From the NCBI RefSeq assembly GCF_000005505.3, contig NC_016132.3:47134914-47198913 (forward strand): a DNA stretch of 64,000 bases. The letters are read 5' to 3'. The notes under the pieces are model-generated. The model was not told the origin of the DNA, searched no databases, and saw only the letters and a list, made by a program, of their open reading frames with translations. This document shows, piece after piece, positions 33,513 to 43,889 of this stretch. This DNA comes from Brachypodium distachyon. Its lineage: Eukaryota; Streptophyta; Magnoliopsida; Poales; Poaceae. Each line of letters opens with the position of its first letter. Within the stretch, counting starts at the first letter, position 1. Made by a program: the position numbers and the translations under genes.

Positions 33513-36500
33513 TCACTGGCTAGTGTTAGGAGTAGTGGTCCTGCTGTCCCACGGAGCATGAACCGTGTTAGGAGAGAAGGGCGCAACGAGGTCCTTCTTG
33601 TCTTTGCCGTCTTTCTCCACCACGCATCCCTCCTGTATGCCCCTGAGCACATCGAGCACTTCCTTGATCGGCGGGCGCATCTCGCCGTTCTGCTGGAGGC
33701 ACCGGAACGCCAGCTCGGCCACCATAGTCATCATCTTCCTCGTCGCTGGATCGGACTCGTAGCCAAGCTCGAGGTCCACGAGCTCCTCGAGCTGGCACTT
33801 CTGGATCCTGTTGATGGCCATGCCGGCCAGGTTGATCTCGTTGCGCTGACGGGTGATGTCTACAGCCGGCTTCGATGAGATGAGCTCCACGAGGACGACC
33901 CCGAAGCTGTACACGTCGCTCTTGTCGGTGAGCTGGTAGCACTGGTGATACTCTGGATCCACATACCTGCCAGCCATGCGAAGAACACAATGGTTACATA
34001 ATGAAATGCGAGAAGATTACTCGCGCTGTCTTCTCTCCCGTTTCAATTTGCTCAATCTACCGGAGTGACAAACGTACCCTGGGGTGCCCTGGGGAGCGGT
34101 CGAGACGTGTGTGGCGTCGAGGGGGAAGAGGCGGGAAAGGCCAAAGTCGGCGACCTTCACATGGAAGTCGGCGTCGAGGAGGATGTTGTTGGTCTTGACA
34201 TCACGGTGCACGATGGGCGGCTCGATGGCATGGAGGTATGTGAGTGCGGCGGCGGACTCAACGGCGATGTTGAGACGGAGCGGCCACGGGAGGGCACGCT
34301 CTGCCGCGCGGTGGCCGTGGAGGTGGTCGGCCACCGTGCCATTCTGGACGAACTCGTAGACCAGGAGGAGCTCGCGGCTCTCCTTTGAGGTGCAGCCGTA
34401 GAACATGACCAGGTTCGGGTGGCGCAGCCGGGCCAGGATGGCCGCCTCGTTCACGAACTGCTCCACGCGCCGGTAGCTGTTGTTGTACAGCCGCTTCACC
34501 GCCACCACTCGCCCGTCTGCCAGGTATCCTGGATCGACCAAAGAGTACCCAACCATTGCACAAGAATGAGTTCACATTTTCTTTCAACGTAGCCAAATTG
34601 GCGCAGACGGGCATGCCGTGAGATCGAGCAATGTGTACCTTTGTAGACGGTGCCAAAGCCGCCGTCGCCGATCTCTCTCTTTTCGTTGAAGGAATCGGTT
34701 GCCTCCTCGAGCTCCTCGTAGCTGAATCGGTTGCCCATGTCCTGGACGCTGCCGGACTCCATGTCGCTGCCCCTGGAACGTGTAGGGGTCCCGCCAGAGC
34801 CGCTGTACTTGAGGAGCTTTGAAGACGAGGTCACCTTCCTCTGCTTTCTCTTGCGGATGAAGAAAACGGCTATCACGCCAGCAATAAGCAGCGCACCGAC
34901 ACCGGCTGCCGCACCACCTGAAATAGCGAACAATGATCGAACATATTAACGCCTGACAGTGAAATTGCTGCAGCCAGTAGTAGAACCCTGAATAATGTGC
35001 ACAGATAGGTTAACTACAGGTTGCAAACCAGAATGCAAATCACCAACATCTGTGGAATTTTCAGCTGTCAATTTTTTCAAGTAGTATAAACATTCAGTGT
35101 AACCATTTGCACTGGTTGAGAAAGTGAAGTGGTTAAAACAACAATTTGATTAGTATGTCGAAGATGCTCTGTTGCTAGATTTTTCTTGAGGGAAAGACTG
35201 CAGGGGATAACCCCTAGAGTATATTGTGAGCAGCAGGATGATCTCTAGAGTATATTCTTGATCTAGCAGCAGGATCAATAATGCTCTGTTGCTAGATCAA
35301 GAATGCAGTTCAAATATAAATGTAAGAGGTTCACATGCCACGCATAATGATCTACTACAGCTGATCAACTTGCTCAAACTTGTCTTGTGCCGCATCAAAA
35401 CATTAACACGGCATGAAATTAACTGCATGAAAAGGAAATGTGCAGTATACCTGCTATTGCTGCTATGTTTATCTTGTTTATCTTCTTTCCTGCGTAAGCA
35501 GACAAAAAAAGTCAAAAATAATGTGTGTGAAAATTTAACGAGTATCAAACTTCAAGGTGATTGTTTTCTATCGATCCATTCAATTTGTTTCTGGAGACCT
35601 AACGAACTAAGAAAAGATTTTGCAACTGCTGCCGATATTATATAAAGAAGAAACATATGGGGAACATGGGCAAGGTGCTGTTTCCTCCTAGTAAAGCTGT
35701 CACGTGCTAAGCTACAAAGCCTGGAAATTAACTTTGACCATAAAGAGGAGGTTGCTCTATTGCTTTTGACTACCGATGAACAACGACCCGCACTATGAAA
35801 AAAGAAAATCTTGTACCAACAGCGGACAAAGGCATCCTTGTTGTCTTCATTTTTCCTTCTTAGTTCGGTTGACAAGTTAACATTCTCTTTTTGAAGATAT
35901 GGTGCATCATGACATGAAACATGAAAAATATTATGACTTTGGATAAAGCTGTAGCAAAGCGTACACGTTTACGTTTGAAGGCGCAATTAACATGTACTGG
36001 CAGATATTTTTCCGGGGAACATGACAGATACCAATATGTAGGACATCGGCGTCAAGGAAGAAAACTAAAGAAACCATAAAGGCAGGCAGCTGTAGTCTTC
36101 CCTAGGAATGAAAAAAACGATCTCTCCATGATGTCAGAGTGTCTGAAAAAAATTTCGAAATCAAAGAATAAATTCCACTGAAAATTTTGAGCCACCAACT
36201 CATATTACCACCTGAAATTGCCTTCGAAAGTGTGAAAAGATGTCGACCCCTCAAATAGACATTGACAGGGATGGACCATTGCCATGTGTCCGCAAGCGGG
36301 CCTTTGATCTTATCACACATTCACACCTAACCATCAATTCGCTGGTTGATCTATCAACGCAGGCTGCAGTAGACAGTACTACTCACTCCATTCCACGATA
36401 GAAGGCGTATAGATTGGGAGAGGGCGTGAATGGATCAATCGTTGGGACCTAAAATGGTTTCTGAATTCCGAATCAGTCCATGGCCGGGCATGAGGAAATG

Positions 36501-37838
36501 GAGTCGAGTCGCTGTGCAGCTGCTCTTCATTTCTTTCTCCCCGTTGCCGTCCTGAAGCGGACGTGATCGATGAAGCCAAGACCCTGCTCTGCTGGACATC
36601 TGTGTTCTTCAATGGGCGTGTCGATCTTTGTCCAAGGAAAGAAAGGTACGGGAGAACGGATCGATCGTACTGATGTGGTTGAAGCTACGGTTCGTTTCAC
36701 ACGCTGATATTTCTCCTCCTTTTCTTTTCGAAAAAACATTGGCGCGTATTTGTTTAGTTGGCCTACCCAGTACCCATCCGTCAGATAATGGTGCTGCAGT
36801 GTGCTTGAAGCTAGCAATGGCTCTAATTTATGGCTCTAAGTACGGAGTAATTGCCAAGCGAAGCGACCCAGATAGATGTGTCCGGGTTGTTGTTGCTTTA
36901 GATGGTTTTCGTACGGAACTGACGCGGCAGCAGCGGTTCGATCAGAACGGCTTACCGGACCGTGTCGCGGCGGAGCCTGAGACCTTGCTGCAGCCGTCGG
37001 CGTCCACCAGGGCGCCATTACCGCCGCAGAAGCAGCCCAAGAACTCGCCGGTGCCGTTGTATCCGCACCTCCCATCGAATCTCTCGCACCGGGCGCAGGG
37101 TCCGGAGCCGATCCTTTCCCAGCTCACCTGGAACCCCCCGCGGAGCGCCTTGGCGTACCCGCCTTCCCTCCACCCGGGGTCCTGCGCTGCGCCTTCCGGG
37201 ACGGCGTCACTGAGCACGGGCGCCCTGTACACCGACTGGCACGCCTGCCACCATCCTTTGGGCTTCGGCGGAACCTCGCGCTCCGGCAGCACGAAGGACA
37301 TGGTAGGCTCTGCTTCGCCAGAGCTCCCGGCGCAGGTGATCGGCTTGATACTCGGCGGCTTGCGCGCCGGCTTGGGCTCCGGAAGGAACTCGGCGTCCGG
37401 CGCGAATGCGCAGCCGGTGAAGAAGAAGAGGTAGGCGATGGTGGAAGTGGGCAGATGGAAGGCCTTGGGGATGGTGACGTTGTGGCCGGCTTTAGGGCAG
37501 GCTTCGCCACCGTCGAGGATGTCGGCGTCGGCGAGGGAGACGGTGAGGCTGGCGTAGTCGATGGAGGAGACCGTGTAGTCGTCGCGGTCGAGGCGGAGCG
37601 TGGGCTTGCCGTCGTCGTCGCAGAGGATGGCCAGGCCCGGGTAGCCGCAGTAGGAGTGCTCCGGAGGGGGCGCCTTCTCTGTCTCGTTGTAGAGGTAGAA
37701 CGGGTACTTGATGCTGAGATCGCCGCAGACGGAAGGCTCGAGCTGGCACGTTGGGGTGCGGCGGCTGTTGTAAGTGTCGTCGCCATGGGAAGCGACCGGG
37801 GAGAGCACGAGCAGGATGATGAGGCAGAGGAGAGTCAT
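33513..37838 (-). CDS. LRK10-like receptor kinase with GUB_WAK ectodomain and RD kinase (701 aa)
   Basis: Exons 37838-36956, 35489-35451 (39 bp), 34917-34639, 34528-34078 and 33966-33513 close in frame to 702 codons. The start is the Met before a clear signal peptide (MTLLCLIILLVLSP); an upstream in-frame Met at 37886 lacks this feature. The ectodomain (about 25-290) shows the GUB_WAK_bind signature (CGDLSIKYPFYL, YCGYPGLAILC) and the WAK_assoc signature (CARCERFDGRCGYNG, CFCGGNG). The micro-exon encodes KKINKINIAAIA and leads into the membrane helix (GALLIAGVIAVFF). The kinase has GDGGFGTVY, Lys412, HRDVKTNN (508-515), DFG (528-530) and TPGYVDPEY. It is thus an RD kinase, likely active at the plasma membrane, of the LRK10-like group 2 type. 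The ligand is unknown; related ectodomains are proposed to bind cell-wall pectin. Confidence 0.9.
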
Positions 37839-37924
37839 GGCCGGTTTCTGCTCTGTTTTGGCTCGAGGGTTCTGCGCTGCTGGCACGGTTGGTGTGGGGC
37901 TTTGGCTGGTTTGGTTGCCTCCCC

Positions 37925-37932
37925 GTTTATAT
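37925..37932 (-). promoter_or_regulatory. TATA box of the LRK10-like RD kinase gene
   Basis: ATATAAAC on the minus strand, about 90 bases upstream of the start codon, followed by GGGGAGGCAACC. The copies of gene B carry almost the same core (TATAAACGGAGAGGC). Confidence 0.65.
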
Positions 37933-38059
37933 GCCGTGCGCTAAGCACGAGGTACCAAGCGAGGTTTGGGTGAGAGGGTTGGCCGGTTGGGTGGGCACTG
38001 CAGGACGTACGGCACATGACAGTCGAGAGCACTGGCCGACTGGCGACGCGCCAGCTCAA

Positions 38060-38330
38060 GATGGTAAGAATGGCATGTAAGATCTAGGCATGACCGGCCC
38101 GGTCCCAAGCCCGGCGTGCTGGCATGTAAGATCTAGATTTTTTTAAGAATAGATACGTCTATTTTTAGTCAAATTTGAGACAAGAATTATGAAACGGAGG
38201 GAATAATAGATAGATCCAAAAATTCATTTTTTTTATCATAATTGATTATTTTTAATAGCCAGATCAGCCTGGGCCTCAGGTCCGGCCCCGACTTGGAGTT
38301 TTGCTACCGGGCTTTATACTCATTTGCTAA
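38060..38330. mobile_element. fragments of hAT-like GC-palindrome element and a Stowaway end
   Basis: GACCGGCCCGGTCCCAAGCC near 38090-38110 and CCTGGGCCTCAGGTCCGGCC near 38268-38288 look like two ends of the kind of element seen at 26073-26363. Between them lies half a Stowaway MITE (AAATTTGAGACAAGAATTAT, then AACGGAGGGAATA, to 38205). The phrase TGGCATGTAAGATCTAG occurs twice, at 38071 and 38120, and suggests an insertion-linked duplication. Confidence 0.45.
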
Positions 38331-39212
38331 AAAAAAAGATGTGCATATACTAGCCGTCAGCATAATTTTTTCTCATATCCGACCACCGATTTATCCCAAT
38401 AAGTTAGCAACAGCAAATGAGGTGGCTGGTGGCGCCTGGATCGTGCGAGGCCTAGAAGTGGATGAAGGCCATGTAACGGATACTCGTTGCCATCTTGACG
38501 TTAGTTGTGCCACAGCCCTCTAGGTCGCGTTGATGCAAAAAAAAAAGAACTTCATCCATATCCTAGCTGTTGCGCTCCACGGTGGCATACCGGTTGGTGT
38601 AGCACCTCAAGATGACGGAATAATTTTTAGGTCCAAAATTGATACATAGTACACAACTTCAGAAAAAATATCAATTCGTCCCTGAATAGTTCCACCAGGA
38701 TACTGTTAGTTCCATATTTAAATTTGGTACTAGTCACAACATGATTTCTTTTGTTTTTTATGTAGTCGTAAAAAATAGAATTGAAATGTCATGTGGTAGA
38801 TTGTGTATGCTAATCTATATGCATGCCATAAGTTAATTTAAGATTCTTTTCATGACTCTAGACATGATTCAAATATGTTTACCAGGTTTCTTACCGGAAA
38901 ATATGCTCCCAAGTTGGTCACATTTGTAATTCCTTGCCAATAAAACTAGTGAAAATGCGAACTGAATTTTTTTTTAAAAAAAATCATTCTTTTAAACCGG
39001 ACAAAAGCTATGTGCTCTCACAAAAGAAAAAAGAAAAAGGAAAAAAGAAAAAATTATAGTGGAGCCTTTACTGCAAGACCGGCTTTGATCTCTCAGGTTG
39101 GAGTATGTGTTTTCCAAAAAACAACCACACACGAATTTTGCTGTCGCATACTCGCATGTGCGTGGAATGGTCAAGACGGCGTCCTACTCCTTCTCACGAC
39201 ATCTGTGGAAAA
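38331..39212. other. intergenic, upstream flank of the RD kinase gene and end of left inverted arm
   Basis: AT-rich DNA with no gene seen. The nearly identical inverted arm ends at about 39213, where the sequence no longer matches the right-hand copy. Confidence 0.5.
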
Positions 39213-39696
39213 CGTGCGCTCTACTGGTATTTCAGTAACATGAAAGCGTTCAGGAAGCAATCGCGTCCAAATCGGGGCAAGAATCGGTCGCGACTACTAC
39301 AGTTTTTACCTACCAAACCTGAACAATTTCGTTCGAAAGTTCAGGTTACAGGCTTTGTCAGAGTTATGCGGGATTTGACTGGCTTGGCTTACAGCGATTA
39401 GAAATGTTCAGTCTTCGCACTTGCCCCTCTAGTTGGTGAGAAATCATTCGATGTGCGACATCAGAAAAGATGCAAAGTAGCAGCGCGCGGCGGCACAACA
39501 GGATTGCTGTACAACCATGTTGTAAGGTCCAAGTGATTTCAAGAAGTAACAAAGTTTGGCAGTCACTTACTACCAACATTACGACATATGTTCGTGGGAA
39601 GGAAAGGGCCAGGAGCCCGAGAGGGCTACACGTCAAATGCAAAAACACGCAACTGTTGGAAGAAAAAGGGAAAAGTTTCAGATTCAGAGAGCTTAC

Positions 39697-40537
39697 CGGC
39701 GCCCTTGACACAATTATCGGAGTGCATTCGCCCGTCAGGGCACAAGCAATCGATGAAATCCATGCCCTGGCTGTAACCGCACTTTCCATTGGATTGCTCG
39801 CACCGGATACATGCCTGGGGCTTCACGCTGTCATTCAGTCCCAATTGAAATCCCTCACGAAGAAGCTTGCCATATTCACTGTTTCTCCATCTATAATCAG
39901 TATGGTCGACCGGGATATTTTTGTTCACAGGCAGCTGTATGACTTGCCTGCACGCGTGCGACCAGTTCCTGGCGGGCACTTCATCATCCGGAAGCACGAA
40001 CGACAGTCCAGGGCCCCCGCCAAATCCTTGGCAGCTGATGGGGTCGATGTTACTTGGTCGCGGGAAGCCAGAGCCGAACGAGCAATCGATCAAGAAGACG
40101 AGGTAATCGACCGTGCTGTCAGGAAAGAAAAGCCATGATCCCTGTGAAAGGGTCACGTTACCACCGACTATTGGTCTTGGGCAGGTGTCGGTGCCGCCGC
40201 CGAGAACCTTGGGATCAGTTAGAGAGACGGTCGGGATCGTGCCATTGATGCTTGTGATCGTGTACTTTGCGGGGCCGTCGAGTTGCAGGGTGGGCTTGCC
40301 GCCGTCGCAGACGATCCCCAGGCCAGGGTAGCCGCAGTAGGAGTTGTCGTAGCCCTTGAGTTCTTTTGTCTCCTCAGCGAGATAGAACGGGTAGCTGATT
40401 TTCACGCCTCCGCAGGTGTATGGCTGATCCAGGCACATGGAGGAGTCGTAGGCATCGTTAGATGAATCGCCATGGGAGGCGGCAACCGAGAGGAGGAGGA
40501 TCAGCAGCAGCCGGTGACATATCAGGAGAGGAGGCAT
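39697..40537 (-). CDS. LRK10-like ectodomain exon B' (no kinase of its own)
   Basis: A single coding exon of 841 bases starts at [20 protein letters not shown], a signal peptide. It encodes GUB_WAK_bind ([23 protein letters not shown]) and WAK_assoc (CIRCEQSNGKCGYSQ, CLCPDG) regions with several N-glycosylation sites (NGT, NVT, NWS, NDS). It ends in GCCG followed by a donor GTAAGC at phase 1. Without splicing, translation would stop 24 codons later at 39626. No transmembrane or kinase exon follows before the next ectodomain gene downstream on the same strand. It is nearly identical to exon B at 60017. It may be a secreted ectodomain, an alternative first exon for the kinase exons at 33.5-35.5 kb, or a remnant. 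Confidence 0.75.
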
Positions 40538-40584
40538 GGCTAATGGAGTCAGGAGCTTTGTTCGTCGCCGCTGCTCGCCTCTCC

Positions 40585-40593
40585 GTTTATAAG
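40585..40593 (-). promoter_or_regulatory. TATA box of B'
   Basis: CTTATAAAC on the minus strand, about 50 bases upstream of the B' start codon. Identical in copy B. Confidence 0.7.
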
Positions 40594-41525
40594 TCGTGAG
40601 GGCCTTGCGAGTTTCTACAGAGGCTGGCAGGCTGATGAGAGCGACAGGAAGGCCTTGACCAGTTGCGGCACGCATAACGCGAGTGTGTGCCACGCAAGTC
40701 GGCTGTTACCTCCCGTCGTTGTACCGTGGAGACTCGTTTGATGTTTGATTGGTTGAGTCGCATGGAAACAAAGGCTTCTAGTCGCCCATATCTATCTTTT
40801 GCCTTTCTTACTGGGGGATTTGCATTTGGGAATTGGTAAGTTTTCGTAATAAAGTCCCTAAAAACCTCTCACCTGGACCACCGCGACAGAAAGAATAAGG
40901 AGACTTGACCCCGTCAACTCTATTCTGGGAACATATCGGGCAAGTGTGCGTTCGTCTTTGTAAAAAAAAAAGGTGCTCGTTCAAGCCCGGAAACACGTCC
41001 AGAACAAAGCAAAAATACCCAGGTATACGCTGTTTCACATTCAAATGCTCTAGAAAAGTTTCTCGATCGCATGCAGTGGGTTGCCTTGATTTTTTTTGGA
41101 GCAACCAAACAATGATGCATAACAGGAACAAGGGGGATGGAAAAGGTCAGGAACCATCCTTGTCGGCTGACGAAACCAGGAGCGAATATCTCGCCTTCCC
41201 ACGCGCTATTGGTTTCTCAAGCAAGCACCGATGAATTTCCGATTAAATCAGGTCAAGCATAATTACGTCTGCAGTGCAAGCGTCAGCAGGAACGAGCGTG
41301 CACAGCGGAGAGGAGGCGGCGGCCGCCGCTACGAGATGCAAATCCGGGAAATCAGTGGCTACTGAACTAGGAACAATTCATCAGTCCTCGCTACGTTATC
41401 TAGGTGGACATTGGCACACACAATTGGGTCTGTGATCGAACACGCGAAATGGCAATTGGCAAGCGAGGGGATTGGTCTACTTTCGGCTGGGAATAAAACA
41501 GAATGATCGGTTCTGAAGAACTTAC

Positions 41526-42381
41526 TTGATGCAGACGCGGTGCTTCCAGTTCTGCTGTTGCCACTGTTGTAGCAATCCGGAACCCCAATCTTCCCGCCGG
41601 AGCACACGCAACCAAGGTATTCCTTGCTCTCGCCGTAGGCGCACCGTCCGGAAGACTGCTCACACGCGTGGCATGGCTGCTGCGTGCTCTGCTTCCATGC
41701 CAGCTCGAACCCTTCCTTAACCACGGCACCGTAATCCAACGGCAACCTCACCGAACCACTTCTCATCAGACCATCTTCATGCACCGGCACCAAGACAATC
41801 TTGTTGCAGTGCTCAGCCAATAGGTTCTCTCGAGAAAGCTTGTCTTCTTCAGAGGTGAACACGAAGGAAACACCGTTTCCACTGCCTGCAGGCGGACTGA
41901 AACCTTTGCAGTCGATCTGGTGATCTTCTACGTCGGGCCGGGGAGCGCAGCCGAAGAAGAATTTGAGACTGTCCAAGGAGTCGGTGTAGTTCAGCCACTC
42001 CGGGTCCATCGTAACGTTGTGGCGGACTAAGGGGCACTTGCCGCTAAGGGCGTCAGTGTCCACGAGAGTCATGGAGCGATTGTCGTAGAAGATGTTCTGG
42101 ATGGTGTAGTTGGCTTCGCCGAGCCGAAGGATCGGGGTCTTGGTATCCCCATCGCCATGGCAGAAGATCTTCAAATCGGTGTAGCCGCACGAATAGGTTG
42201 TGTAATCTTCTTGGTTTCTTCCAGTTGCGTTTGACAGATAAAATGGGTATTTGATGTCAACGCTGCCACAATTGAATGATTCGGAGCAGGTGGACTCGTT
42301 GTATGTTGTGAGCGGAAGAAGGGAGGCGGAGGCATGGACGAAGAGGAAGAGGGGGACGAGCAAGCATGTTGGGTAACCCAT
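41526..42381 (-). CDS. LRK10-like ectodomain exon A' (no kinase of its own)
   Basis: A single exon of 856 bases starts at MGYPTCLLVPLFLFVHASAS, a signal peptide. It carries CGSVDIKYPFYL and SCGYTDLKIFC (GUB_WAK_bind) and CHACEQSSGRCAYGE with CVCSGG (WAK_assoc). It ends in GCATCAA with a consensus donor GTAAGT, phase 1. Unspliced reading would add a 55-residue tail to 41359; this tail is the same in copy A. It differs from copy A mainly in the signal peptide and the first 30 mature residues (ACSESFNCGS-type against LESKCGS-type start), then at about nine positions. The options for its role are as for B'. Confidence 0.75.
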
Positions 42382-42453
42382 GGAGAGGCGAGAGCAGAGA
42401 TAGACAGATTTGACTGTTTTAGTAGCTCTATAGTCCTGCACGCGTTTGGTTCC

Positions 42454-42461
42454 GTATTTAA
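42454..42461 (-). promoter_or_regulatory. TATA-like box of A'
   Basis: TTAAATAC on the minus strand, about 75 bases upstream of the A' start codon. The same box precedes copy A at 58086-58093. Confidence 0.5.
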
Positions 42462-42729
42462 GTCCGGTGCACCTTTGACCAGGTTTGGCACAGAATTTGG
42501 TTGGTTGTATGGCCGGACGTGACATCCCCTGCATTATCAGGGGAGAGGCGACCAGCTCGCAAGACTGGTGCTTCACGGTAAACGCCCCGCGGTGTAAGCC
42601 AAAAGTTGTGGGATGCAAAGGCTCAATCAGTCCACGTCCACTGCAGTAGCTCGTTCAAAATGAAATAATGCGGACCATATCAAATTTATTCACACTACCC
42701 TTTTACGACTGAAGAGGTAAGTACTAATG

Positions 42730-43575
42730 TTAACCGTTGATTAAAAATTTGCATCTAAACATTGAAGCGGGTGCACCGAAGCAGTTCACACGGGAGGAGG
42801 GCAGGCACACGACACACGTCCCGCAATGATCCGTGGTCGGGCCACCATCGCAGAAACAGCTGAAGCCGATCCCGCCGTGCGTCTGGTTGTCCCGGTAGCC
42901 GCACCATCCGCTGGATCGCTCGCATCTGCCGCACTGATCGGAGTTCGGGCTGTAGTTCAGTTCGAACCCAGCCTTGAGCACATCAACATATCTTGTGGCC
43001 AGAGGAAAATCCGCCAAGCCCTTCTTATGAACCTCCAGCACCGGCGCTACCACCGCCGCCTGGCACTCGAACTCGTACGCTTCACCCGCGTAACCATCAC
43101 CCTGGAACACGTAGGAACTCTTGTTATATGCTGCTGGGCAGCTACTTAATTCCACGGCAGATGTCCAGGAGGCGTTCTTCTTGCAGTCGTAAAAGAAGGT
43201 GATGTTGGAGTCCGCGTGCGAGAGCTGAAGCGCGGAGATGGTGTCGATTGTGAGGTTGAAGTCGAGGAGCGGGCAGCCGGTCGTGGTGGTGAAGGCGTCG
43301 GCGTCGGCGAGGGAGATGGTGTGCGTGTCGTAGTCGATGCTCGAGACTCTGTACCGGTGGGATTGGGCGAGGAAAATCAGAGTGGTGTTGTTCTCGCAGG
43401 CAAGGCCGAGGCCTGGGTAGCCGCAGCTGGAGGGTGAAGCTGAAGACGAGGAGTTGAGCCAGAACGGGTAGGCGATGGTCTGTTCGCCACATGTGGCGTT
43501 CCTGCAGGCGGATGGGTAGCCGTCGGCGGCCGTGGCGAAGAGGAGCAGAACGGGGAGGAGGAGCAGAGGTGCCAT
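42730..43575 (-). CDS. LRK10-like ectodomain exon C' with lost splice donor
   Basis: The reading frame starts at MAPLLLLPVLLLFATAA (signal peptide). It carries CGEQTIAYPFWL, SCGYPGLGLAC, CGRCERSSGWCGYRD and CFCDGG, the two ectodomain signatures. It is the inverted copy of C at 53252. In C the exon ends GATCATTGCG followed by GTAAGT. Here the same place reads GATCATTGCGGGACGTGTG, so the donor is destroyed and the frame runs on 30 residues to a stop at 42730. It can therefore make only a soluble 281-residue protein, unless a cryptic donor is used. It could be a secreted ectodomain or a pseudogene in the making. No frameshift or early stop is present. Confidence 0.7.
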   Translation of the reverse strand: MAPLLLLPVLLLFATAADGYPSACRNATCGEQTIAYPFWLNSSSSASPSSCGYPGLGLACENNTTLIFLAQSHRYRVSSIDYDTHTISLADADAFTTTTGCPLLDFNLTIDTISALQLSHADSNITFFYDCKKNASWTSAVELSSCPAAYNKSSYVFQGDGYAGEAYEFECQAAVVAPVLEVHKKGLADFPLATRYVDVLKAGFELNYSPNSDQCGRCERSSGWCGYRDNQTHGGIGFSCFCDGGPTTDHCGTCVVCLPSSRVNCFGAPASMFRCKFLING

Positions 43576-43750
43576 GGTTGTGTGTGTGTGGATCAGTGGA
43601 TGGGAAAGGGGAGGATCGAGGGGGAGACTGGGGGAGGAGTGTCGATTAAAGTCGGCGTGAGAGTCAAGTGAGGAAGTTAGACTGAGCGCGACGGGTGCTT
43701 CGAGTGGATGTGGAAATTTCGTACCTCGACCGAGCACACGGCAGCTCAAG
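42770..43750 (-). repeat. left inverted copy of the C segment
   Basis: Read on the minus strand, this matches 53075-54030. It covers the promoter (from GAGCTGCCG and GTGCTC), the leader and the C exon. The leader from AAATTTCCACATCCACTCG to the start codon is essentially identical. The coding part is more diverged than the A-B arm. Confidence 0.85.
43706..43720 (-). promoter_or_regulatory. conserved upstream box of C'
   Basis: GAAATTTCCACATCC on the minus strand, about 140 bases upstream of the start codon. The same box precedes C (53107-53121) and D (49513-49526). Confidence 0.45.
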
Positions 43751-43889
43751 GTTCCACAAAGTTTTTCGGTCCTGGATGCGTGGCGGAGTTAGGATTTCAT
43801 TAGGCCTTCGTTGCTTCAAATTACTAAAACTACTCCGTATTAAATCCCTATTAAATAAGACTTGGCAAAATTTTAAAATTATCTATCTA

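Larger units (their letters stand above)
39213..42270 (-). repeat. left arm of a 3-kb inverted duplication (A'-B' block)
   Basis: Read on the minus strand, this arm matches 58280-61345 over its whole length. That includes ectodomain exons A' and B', both promoters, and the spacer between them. Long stretches are identical, including a run of ten A at 40962-40971 matched by ten T in the other arm. The match ends beyond GTAGAGCGCACGTTT on the outer side. It fades within the 5' part of exon A on the inner side. Confidence 0.93.

Noticed and set aside
36628..37434. 268-residue frame antisense to exon 1 of the RD kinase gene
   Set aside because: Shadow of a GC-rich coding exon. The opposite strand has the clear GUB_WAK ectodomain.
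39470..40138. 222-residue frame antisense to exon B' (and its mirror at 60416-61084)
   Set aside because: Its conservation in both arms only reflects the DNA-level duplication. No domain.
40808..41234. Short frames on both strands in the A'-B' spacer, repeated at 59320-59746
   Set aside because: Identical in both arms because the whole spacer is identical. No signal peptide, domain or codon bias.
41359..41525. Read-through tail of A' (and 59029-59195 of A) as genuine coding sequence
   Set aside because: It follows a consensus GTAAGT donor and has no recognisable feature. Its identity in both copies is explained by recent duplication. It would be translated only if splicing fails or is skipped.
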